Source: an uncultured Oscillospiraceae bacterium
Lineage (GTDB): Bacteria; Bacillota; Clostridia; Oscillospirales; Oscillospiraceae
DNA: 6,879 nucleotides
Assembly: GCA_934621665.1 (NCBI GenBank)
Contig: CAKTUT010000094.1
Coordinates: 1 to 6,879 of the forward strand
Reading direction: 5' to 3'
Shown: positions 1 to 5,864 of the stretch, piece by piece
Position numbering within the stretch: the stretch's first letter is position 1
How the letters are laid out: every line of letters begins with the position of its first letter
The notes under the pieces: model-generated
Seen by the model: the letters and a program-made list of their open reading frames with translations, nothing else
Databases searched by the model: none
Told to the model about the DNA's origin: nothing
Made by a program: the position numbers and the translations under genes

Positions 1-891
1 GTCCAGGGCGTTGTGGGATACAACGGCGCAAACGGCTGGACAACCAGCCCGTTTGAGAACGCAACAGCGGATACGCCCGCATGGGCGGCTATCAACCTCG
101 GCGCAGCGTATGAGATCAGCCGGATTGTGGTGTTCCCGCGTTCTGACAACGAATACGCAAATAACTTCCCGGTGGACTATGTGATTCAGGCTTCGGATGA
201 CGGCGAAACGTGGACGGATATCGTCACGGTGACGGATCAGGCCACGCCCGCTGCGCCGGTCTGCTTTGATCTGGACACTGCGGTTACGACGAAGAACATC
301 CGTATCTATGTGACAAAGCGCGGCGGAACGATGGTGCAGCTGTCGGAGCTTGCGTTGTTTGGTACGGCTGACCGCTATGACCTGAGCGCATGGCAGCCGG
401 CAGGCACGGAAAATGCGGCGCTGAACAAGGTGGTCAGCGTTTCGTCTGACTATGTTGCGCCGGAGGGCATTTGGGGCAGCATGCTCCTGACCGACGGCTA
501 TGTCAGAGGCGTTGTCGGCTACGGCGGCGCGAATGGCTGGACAACGATGCCCAGTGAGGGCACTTCGGCAGATAAGGTTGCGTATGCAAGCATTGACCTT
601 GGGCTGACGTATGCGCTCAGCCGCCTTGTGATCTTCCCGCGCTCGGACGATGGCAAATACGGCTATGCGTTCCCGGTTGATTATCAGCTGCAGGTTTCGT
701 CTGATGGCAAGAACTGGACGGATGTGGCAAAGGTAACCGGTCAGAAAACGCCGACTGCGCCGGTCTGCTTTGATCTGGCGGAACCGGTGGAGGCCTCCTA
801 CGTCCGGCTGTATGTGACGAAACGCGCATATGCCGCAAACGACAATGCCTATGTTGTGCAGCTGTCGGAGCTGGCTGCGTTCGGCACGCTC
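1..891 (+). repeat. Tandem duplication of a discoidin module inside the surface-protein gene
   Basis: Two copies of one module lie in tandem: unit A at 1-372 (5'-truncated by the window edge) and unit B at about 409-891. They share, in the same order, GVVGY-GANGWTT, a VFPRSD/IFPRSD strand, FPVDY, WTD, APVCFDL, YVTKR and VQLSEL followed by FGT. Unit B carries an insertion between YVTKR and VQLSEL. The two later discoidin modules (2410-2850 and 2914-3375) are much more diverged, so the A/B pair looks like a recent duplication. Further copies may exist upstream of the window. Confidence 0.85.
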
Positions 892-3800
892 AGCGCAAAC
901 AACTTCGCGGTGGACGTGAACAAGAGTGCGCTGGAGCTGGCTGTTGGCGAAAGCGACAGCGTCAAGGTGACGGTTACGGCGGTTGACGAGTTGGATCATA
1001 GCGTCAGCTGGTTCAGCGCAAATCCGAACGTTGCCTCCGTTGACGAAAGCGGTGTGATCACGGCCAACGCCGTTGGCAGCACGACAATCACTGCGACTGT
1101 TGCAAACTCCGCAAGAGGCGAAAACGGCGAGAACATTAAGAAAGAAATCTCCGTTGCGGTTGTTGAAAAGAAATTCAGCTTTGACGACAACATCCTCATC
1201 TCCATCTTCTGGCCGCCTACAAGCGAGTATATGGACGCAGTCAGCGACGATTCCCGCTGGGATGAGCAGTATAAGCTGATGGCCGACGCCGGGATCAACT
1301 TTGTCAACAACGTTACCGGCAACGACCTGAACGCAAAGGAAACAAACCTTAAGATGGCGGAATACGCCAACAAATACGGCATGCACGTGAGCGTTGCCGA
1401 CCAGCGCTTTGGCGGCAATCTTATGAAGCTGAGGGCGGAGCAGATCAGGTCTCTGATCGACGAGTATCGCAACGTCCCTGGCGTGGCGGGCTATTATATT
1501 CTGGACGAGCCGTCGAACGCCAACCCGTATAACGCCGTGCATCAGGCCATGAAGCAGGCCGATCCCGACGGCTATATGCATCTGAACTTCCTCCCGGCAT
1601 GGGCATACAGCACGCTGGAGCAGGCAAAGGATCAGATGAACGACTACCTCAAGCTGAACGCTGCGGGCGGCTATCCGCAGGATTACCTGATGTATGACCT
1701 GTACCCCTATCCCGACAACAGCACGGCCATGAACCGCTCCGGCTTCCTTGGCAATATGCGTGCCGTTTGGGAAGTGGGCAGGGAAAACGACGTCAAGACG
1801 GCAAACTATTTGCAGTCGGTTCAGATTCCGGGCGCATACCGTGCACCGTCTGCATCCGAAATCCGCTATGAGGCCATGATGGGTCTGGCCTTTGGCTATA
1901 AGCAGTTCTCCTACTTCACATGGTTTACCCCCAGCAACCGCTCCGAACCGTTTGCCGACGGTATCATTCTTCTGGACGGCACGCCGAATCCCAAGAGCTA
2001 TGAGGCGGTCAAGCAGCTCAACAGCGAAATCCACGCGCTCGGCACGACGCTTGTCAAACTGGACGCGGAGGAGATTTATCTCAACGGTGAGACGTGGGGC
2101 GATCTGCCCATCCCCGAGGGCTTCTTTGCACAGGGCGTGGACAGCACGAACTTTACGGTCTCCTACCTCAAGGAAAAGAACGGCACGCAGGGCTACATGA
2201 TGCTGGTCAATAACGACTATGCAAATGAAGCCACCATCCGCGTGAAGCTGGACAGCGCGATTACGTCACTCAAGCGCGTGAGCGCGCAGGACGGCACGCT
2301 TTCCGATGCAGCGCTCAGCGGCGGTGAGCTGACCGTGACGCTGGCAGCGGGCGACGGCGCGCTGTATCAGCTCCCGGCAGGCTATGTCTACGAGCGTGGC
2401 AAGGAAGAAAACGACAACCTTGCACTGGACGCAAACGTCTACGCCGACAGCTCCGAGGGCGGTAATGGCTGGTACATCAGCAAGCTCAACGACGGCGTGC
2501 GTGAGCCGGAAAACGCGAACAACGGCTGGAAGTCGGTTGGTACGCAGCAGGCTGTGATCACGGCCGACCTGCGCGAGAGCAAGACGTTTAACCGCGTTGA
2601 TCTCTATCCGGCAGCCGGTGAAATGGGTCCTGCCAGCAACGGTCAGGGCATGCCCAAGGACTTCACGATTGAGGTTTCGCAGGACGGCAAGAGCTGGACG
2701 GCTGTCTACACCGCTGCGGATAAGACGATGGAAAACGGCGCGGCCTATTCCATCACATTTGACGCGCAGACGGCGCGCTATGTGCGCGTAAACGTCACCG
2801 CGACGAACAGCAGCTACTGCGCCATCGGCGAGTTCGAAATTTACAACGACGACGGCACGATTCCCACGCCGAAGCCCGGCACGACAGAGGATGAGGTTGT
2901 GCACTATGAACCGGGCGACAACCTGCTTCTGAACAAGAAGTACTACGTTTCCAGCACCACGCCCGACGGCACGTATAAGCAGTGGGGCTGGGCGGCAGAA
3001 TACCTCAACGACGGCATTGCACAGACCGGCAACGGCTGGACGTCGAATGTCGGCGTCAACCACGACGAGGCAACCTCGCATGAATGGTGCGCATTTGACA
3101 TGGGCGATCTGTTCGCCGTGAACAAGGTTCGCATCTATGCCGGCAGCCGCTTTGCATTCCCGATTGACTATCGCGTGCAGGTTTCACTTGACGGCACGAC
3201 GTGGACGGATGTGGCGGTCAGAACCGGCGATCCTGGCACGGAGGGCTGGCGTGAGATTGAATTTGACGCGCAGACGGCACGCTTTGTCCGCGTCTACGGC
3301 GACAAGCTGGTGCTCAGCGGCGTGGACGGCTATCTGATGCAGATCGGCGAGGTTGAGGCCTACGGCACGCCGGTTGTTGACCGCGACGCGGCAAACGCAG
3401 CGCTCGAGGCACTGAAGGCGGCGCGCGCAAAGATCACTGGCGAAGATACCACCGCGCTTGACGCGGCAATCAAGGCGCTGGAGGACGCAATTGCAGACGA
3501 GAACAGCACGCAGAGCGAGATCAACGCCCTGATTAAGGCCGCGGACGCGGAACTTGCAAAGTTCACCGTCAGCACGGCGGAGGCCGCTGCGGCTCTGGCC
3601 GAGGCAAAGAACGCTGTGAGCGACGGCTCGCTGCGTCTGGTTTCGGAAAAAACCATGAAAGCATTGCAGGACGCGATTGACGCGCTGGAGGCCGGTATTG
3701 CGGCCGCGGGCGACACCGTGTATCAGACGGAGCTTAATGCGCTGACCGAGAATGTCAAGACGGCGCTGGCTGCCGCGCGCAGCGAGCAGGCTGCAAACGA

Positions 3801-4377
3801 ACGGCCGGTTGTGCCGAGCCATCCGTCTACGGTCAAGCCCACCACGCCGTCTGCATCGGACAGCACGAAGATGCCGTTTGGCGACGTGCGCAAGGGAGAC
3901 TGGTTCTATGAGGACGTTGCGTATGTCTATGAAAATGGCATGATGAACGGCACGGGCCGTGCGACCTTTGATCCGAACGCATCGACCACGCGTGGTATGA
4001 TCGTGACGATCCTTGCGCGTATGGAGGGCGTTGACACGACCAAGGGTGCGACATGGTACGCCGCAGGCCGCGAATGGGCGATGAAGAACGGCATTTCCGA
4101 CGGCACGAACATGGAGGCAAATGTCACGCGCGAACAGCTGGCAACCATTCTGTTCCGCTATGTCGTCTATAAGGGTCTTGATCTTGTGACGCTGGAGGAT
4201 AACCTCTCACGCTTCTCCGACCACAATGAAATCAGCAGCTATGCGGTTTCCGCGATGAACTGGGCAGTCGGTCAGGGCCTGATCAAGGGCAGCGGCGGCA
4301 AGCTCGATCCCAAGGGAAACGCCACGCGCGCACAGGTGGCGGCGATTCTGCACCGCTTCTGTGAGCTCGGAAAGTAA
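1..4377 (+). CDS. SLH-anchored multimodular surface protein with four discoidin modules and a glycoside-hydrolase-like TIM barrel (5' partial)
   Basis: The frame is open from base 1, so the start and signal peptide lie upstream; 1458 residues are visible (numbered from base 1). Modules: discoidin/F5-8C (CBM32-like) at about 1-123 and 137-297; Big_2-type Ig-like domain 301-390; TIM-barrel hydrolase-like domain about 391-800 with a YYILDEP motif (D502, E503), YDLYPYP (D566), and YFTW (W641) then a 'DGTPNPKSYEAV' segment as in GH42-like enzymes; discoidin modules 804-950 and 972-1125; Ala-rich helical FIVAR-like stalk 1127-1265; Pro/Ser/Thr linker to 1290; three SLH repeats 1291-1458 with TTRGM, VTREQ and ATRAQ motifs. 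All four discoidin modules keep an NGW motif. SLH repeats bind secondary cell-wall polymer, so the protein is expected on the cell surface of a Gram-positive. It probably binds and perhaps cleaves a complex glycan; substrate and enzyme family are not recognised. Adjacent rhamnose genes hint at a rhamnose-containing substrate, but only by proximity. Domain architecture is confident; catalytic activity is inferred. Confidence 0.9.
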   Translation, partial: VQGVVGYNGANGWTTSPFENATADTPAWAAINLGAAYEISRIVVFPRSDNEYANNFPVDYVIQASDDGETWTDIVTVTDQATPAAPVCFDLDTAVTTKNIRIYVTKRGGTMVQLSELALFGTADRYDLSAWQPAGTENAALNKVVSVSSDYVAPEGIWGSMLLTDGYVRGVVGYGGANGWTTMPSEGTSADKVAYASIDLGLTYALSRLVIFPRSDDGKYGYAFPVDYQLQVSSDGKNWTDVAKVTGQKTPTAPVCFDLAEPVEASYVRLYVTKRAYAANDNAYVVQLSELAAFGTLSANNFAVDVNKSALELAVGESDSVKVTVTAVDELDHSVSWFSANPNVASVDESGVITANAVGSTTITATVANSARGENGENIKKEISVAVVEKKFSFDDNILISIFWPPTSEYMDAVSDDSRWDEQYKLMADAGINFVNNVTGNDLNAKETNLKMAEYANKYGMHVSVADQRFGGNLMKLRAEQIRSLIDEYRNVPGVAGYYILDEPSNANPYNAVHQAMKQADPDGYMHLNFLPAWAYSTLEQAKDQMNDYLKLNAAGGYPQDYLMYDLYPYPDNSTAMNRSGFLGNMRAVWEVGRENDVKTANYLQSVQIPGAYRAPSASEIRYEAMMGLAFGYKQFSYFTWFTPSNRSEPFADGIILLDGTPNPKSYEAVKQLNSEIHALGTTLVKLDAEEIYLNGETWGDLPIPEGFFAQGVDSTNFTVSYLKEKNGTQGYMMLVNNDYANEATIRVKLDSAITSLKRVSAQDGTLSDAALSGGELTVTLAAGDGALYQLPAGYVYERGKEENDNLALDANVYADSSEGGNGWYISKLNDGVREPENANNGWKSVGTQQAVITADLRESKTFNRVDLYPAAGEMGPASNGQGMPKDFTIEVSQDGKSWTAVYTAADKTMENGAAYSITFDAQTARYVRVNVTATNSSYCAIGEFEIYNDDGTIPTPKPGTTEDEVVHYEPGDNLLLNKKYYVSSTTPDGTYKQWGWAAEYLNDGIAQTGNGWTSNVGVNHDEATSHEWCAFDMGDLFAVNKVRIYAGSRFAFPIDYRVQVSLDGTTWTDVAVRTGDPGTEGWREIEFDAQTARFVRVYGDKLVLSGVDGYLMQIGEVEAYGTPVVDRDAANAALEALKAARAKITGEDTTALDAAIKALEDAIADENSTQSEINALIKAADAELAKFTVSTAEAAAALAEAKNAVSDGSLRLVSEKTMKALQDAIDALEAGIAAAGDTVYQTELNALTENVKTALAAARSEQAANERPVVPSHPSTVKPTTPSASDSTKMPFGDVRKGDWFYEDVAYVYENGMMNGTGRATFDPNASTTRGMIVTILARMEGVDTTKGATWYAAGREWAMKNGISDGTNMEANVTREQLATILFRYVVYKGLDLVTLEDNLSRFSDHNEISSYAVSAMNWAVGQGLIKGSGGKLDPKGNATRAQVAAILHRFCELGK

Positions 4378-4382
4378 GCACT

Positions 4383-4475
4383 TTGCGTGAAAGCGCATAA
4401 ATAAAACAAAAAAGAGCATTGGAGACCGGAAAACCGGAATCCAATGCTCTTTTGCAATTGCGTGGAAGCGCTTAT
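4383..4475. repeat. Imperfect 18-nt direct repeat flanking the terminator
   Basis: Copy 1 (4383-4400, TTGCGTGAAAGCGCATAA) and copy 2 (4458-4475, TTGCGTGGAAGCGCTTAT) match at 15 of 18 positions. They sit just outside either side of the hairpin terminator, and copy 2 overlaps the stop codon of the AraC-family gene. The core resembles a Gram-positive catabolite-responsive element, but with several mismatches and at gene 3' ends. No function can be assigned and chance is possible. Confidence 0.4.
4410..4453. terminator. Bidirectional intrinsic terminator between convergent genes
   Basis: A 13-bp perfect stem (4410-4422 with 4441-4453) extends by one A-T pair, then a 2x2 internal loop, then a CCGG/CCGG inner helix closed by an AAAA tetraloop (4430-4433). 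The right arm ends in TTTT for the + strand. The A-rich stretch just left of the stem reads as a T-tract on the - strand. It lies 32 bases after the stop of the surface-protein gene and 18 bases beyond the stop of the convergent AraC-type gene, so it should end transcription from both. Confidence 0.9.
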
Positions 4476-5359
4476 GCACGCGGCGTCATGGCCGACCAGC
4501 TGAGCCGGTACTGCTGCGGCGTTGCGCCCTCGCGCGTGTGGAAAACGCTGATAAAATAGCTGGTATTTTCCATGCCCACGCGATAGCCGACTTCCGATAT
4601 GGGAAGATCGGTTGCACGCAGAAGCTCCTTTGCGTGCATCAGACGCAGCTGTGTCAGGTATTCGCCCGGCGACTGGCCAAAGTGGCGGCTGAAGCTGCGC
4701 TGGAGGTGGTATTTGCTGATGTTAAACTGCGCGGAGAGTGTGTCAAGGCTGATTTTTTCAGGGTAGTGCTCGTGCAGGTACTGCCGCACGCTGCCAAGCA
4801 TATGCGGCACAGGCGGGACGCTCTCCTGCACGGCGGGACACGCCAGCTCACACAAGATCGCGGTCAGAAGCGCAGAGGCTTCGATATCGCGGCGGTATTC
4901 GCTCTGATCGCTTGCGGCAAGACGCAGAAGCGACTGGAGCTGCGCGGCGATGGGACTGTCGCCGCCGGGGGTGCAGACTGGGGAGCGGTGCGTCTGTTCA
5001 AGGTATGCTTCGTAATAGGCGGCGGCTGTCGCGCCGCGAAAATGCACCCACAAAACGTCCCAGCGACCGGTGTCAGGGCTGGTATAGTAGTGCTGCGGCG
5101 CTTGACAGTCGATCCAGAAGAGACTTCCCGGCGCAAGCAGATAGCGTGCACCGCTATATTCCAACACTCCCGCACCGCCAAGCGTGAGCTTGATCAGATA
5201 CGAATCAAGGCTTTTTCGGTGCGTATAGTAATTTTGACCAGAGATAAAATGCCCTGCTTCCTGTAAATACAGCAGATTGCGCTTGGCAAATGCGCCTGCT
5301 GAGACAATCAGCCACTGCGACTCCGGTGTCATGTCAATATTGTAGTTCAGAACCTCCAA
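4472..5359 (-). CDS. AraC-family transcriptional regulator, probable L-rhamnose-responsive activator
   Basis: The protein is 295 residues from the chosen TTG start. It has an N-terminal cupin-like sugar-sensing domain at about 35-125 (YLIKLTLGGAGVLEY, then LLAPGSLFWIDC and a QAPQHYY segment) and a C-terminal AraC DNA-binding domain from about 187. That domain has helix-turn-helix 1 near 205-227 (ISKYHLQRSFSRHFG) and helix-turn-helix 2 near 254-278, followed by the family signature ending G-A-T-P-Q-Q-Y-R. Length and layout match RhaS/RhaR/XylS-type activators. The TTG at 5359 is chosen because GGAGG lies 7 bases upstream; a TTG at 5404 has no clear ribosome site, and an ATG at 5332 is about 20 bases from the nearest GGAGG. 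It is divergent from rhaM-rhaA across a 140-bp control region, which makes it the likely local regulator of rhamnose use. The ligand is inferred from context; it is not called rhaS because family membership alone does not show orthology. Confidence 0.9.
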   Translation of the reverse strand: MEVLNYNIDMTPESQWLIVSAGAFAKRNLLYLQEAGHFISGQNYYTHRKSLDSYLIKLTLGGAGVLEYSGARYLLAPGSLFWIDCQAPQHYYTSPDTGRWDVLWVHFRGATAAAYYEAYLEQTHRSPVCTPGGDSPIAAQLQSLLRLAASDQSEYRRDIEASALLTAILCELACPAVQESVPPVPHMLGSVRQYLHEHYPEKISLDTLSAQFNISKYHLQRSFSRHFGQSPGEYLTQLRLMHAKELLRATDLPISEVGYRVGMENTSYFISVFHTREGATPQQYRLSWSAMTPRA

Positions 5360-5366
5360 AGCAGCG

Positions 5367-5371
5367 CCTCC
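5367..5371 (-). promoter_or_regulatory. Ribosome binding site that sets the TTG start of the AraC-family gene
   Basis: The - strand reads GGAGG here (CCTCC on the + strand), with 7 bases to the TTG at 5359-5357. This is the best-spaced Shine-Dalgarno site in the 5' part of the frame. A second GGAGG at 5353-5357 overlaps the start codon and is too far from the next ATG. Confidence 0.6.
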
Positions 5372-5393
5372 AAAATACAGCAAGATTTCAACA

Positions 5394-5399
5394 TTTATA
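5394..5399 (-). promoter_or_regulatory. Candidate -10 box for the AraC-family gene
   Basis: The - strand reads TATAAA, about 35 bases before the TTG start at 5359. No good -35 hexamer is seen at normal spacing. If this box is real, transcription would begin downstream of the alternative TTG at 5404, supporting the shorter protein. The motif is short and AT-rich, so the call is weak. Confidence 0.3.
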
Positions 5400-5412
5400 A
5401 GCAATCCTATGA

Positions 5413-5441
5413 TACCACAGCGCGGCCGGGATTTCTATAAT
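5413..5441 (+). promoter_or_regulatory. Candidate rhaM-rhaA promoter with a perfect -10 and poor -35
   Basis: TATAAT lies at 5436-5441, about 58 bases before the rhaM start. At the normal 17-base spacing the -35 position (5413-5418, TACCAC) is a poor match to TTGACA, and there is no extended -10 TG. A good -10 with a weak -35 is typical of promoters that need an activator, consistent with control by the divergent AraC-type protein. The regulator link is inference. Confidence 0.55.
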
Positions 5442-5452
5442 GGAAATATAGA
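5434..5452. promoter_or_regulatory. Inverted repeat overlapping the rhaM -10 box (possible operator)
   Basis: TCTATA (5434-5439) and TATAGA (5447-5452) are perfect inverted arms separated by 7 bases, and the left arm lies in the TATAAT box. A protein bound here would block RNA polymerase, so it would suit a repressor more than an AraC activator, which usually binds direct repeats at or above -35. AT-rich 6-bp arms can arise by chance. Confidence 0.3.
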
Positions 5453-5488
5453 GAAGCTTGAAAAAACTGTAGGGAATTTTGAAAAAAT

Positions 5489-5493
5489 GGAGG
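5489..5493 (+). promoter_or_regulatory. rhaM ribosome binding site
   Basis: GGAGG lies 6 bases before the ATG at 5500. This decides against an in-frame TTG at 5479 that would add seven residues, because that codon lies upstream of the site. Confidence 0.8.
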
Positions 5494-5499
5494 ATTATT

Positions 5500-5814
5500 A
5501 TGGAACGCTACGCATGGAAAGCGACGGTGCTTCCCGGAAAGCTTCCGGAGTATGTCCGTCGTCACAGTGAAATCTGGCCGGAGATGAAAGAGGTTCTGCA
5601 TCAGGCCGGAATCCGCAATTACACCATCTGGAACGTCGGAAATGAGCTGTTCGGCTATTATGAGTGTGACAGCATTGCCGAGGCCGCGCGCGTGCAGGCC
5701 GAAAGCCCGGTTGTTGACCGCTGGAACGAGTACATGAAAGACGTGATGCTGATGGAAATGGATCCCGAAACTGGCGCGCAGCCGCTGATGAAACAGGTAT
5801 TTTTCTTTGACTGA
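5500..5814 (+). CDS. rhaM: L-rhamnose mutarotase
   Basis: The 104-residue product has the same length as E. coli RhaM and the same family landmarks: Tyr18 and His22 in the segment EYVRRHSEIWPEM (His22 is the proposed catalytic residue of the family), NYTIW at 40-44, and RWNEYMKDVM at 74-83, matching the RWWKYMTDVM region of E. coli. The cytoplasmic enzyme interconverts alpha and beta anomers of L-rhamnose, feeding the anomer that the isomerase uses. The start is fixed by GGAGG 6 bases upstream. It is the first gene of an apparent operon, with rhaA starting 50 bases after its stop and no terminator seen between them. It is divergent from the AraC-type regulator. Function is confident; nothing looks truncated. 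Confidence 0.95.
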   Translation: MERYAWKATVLPGKLPEYVRRHSEIWPEMKEVLHQAGIRNYTIWNVGNELFGYYECDSIAEAARVQAESPVVDRWNEYMKDVMLMEMDPETGAQPLMKQVFFFD

Positions 5815-5850
5815 ATGTTACAAATGATCACAAATTGAACGGAAACCTGA

Positions 5851-5856
5851 AAGGAG
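5851..5856 (+). promoter_or_regulatory. rhaA ribosome binding site
   Basis: AAGGAG lies 8 bases before the ATG at 5865. The 50-bp spacer between rhaM and rhaA shows no hairpin terminator or promoter, which supports co-transcription. Confidence 0.75.
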
Positions 5857-5864
5857 AAACCACT

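Noticed and set aside
2266..3081. Long open frame on the - strand (271 codons) under the surface-protein gene
   Set aside because: It lies wholly antisense to conserved discoidin and hydrolase-like coding sequence, has no recognisable domain, and is explained by GC-rich third-position bias.
3184..3822. Open frame on the - strand (212 codons) opposite the helical stalk region
   Set aside because: It is a shadow of the + strand gene: its composition is Arg/Leu/Cys-rich and low in sense, with no domain or ribosome site.
4388..4402. Catabolite-responsive-element-like sequence TGAAAGCGCATAAA
   Set aside because: It matches the CcpA site consensus only in part, and it lies after a gene end with no promoter to control; it is kept only as part of the direct repeat.
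4538..5266. Open frame on the + strand (242 codons) opposite the AraC-family gene
   Set aside because: The - strand frame carries a complete AraC signature and this frame shows no family features.
5479..5499. Upstream in-frame TTG that would lengthen RhaM by seven residues
   Set aside because: The strong GGAGG is inside this stretch and serves the ATG at 5500; the 104-residue form matches the known family length.
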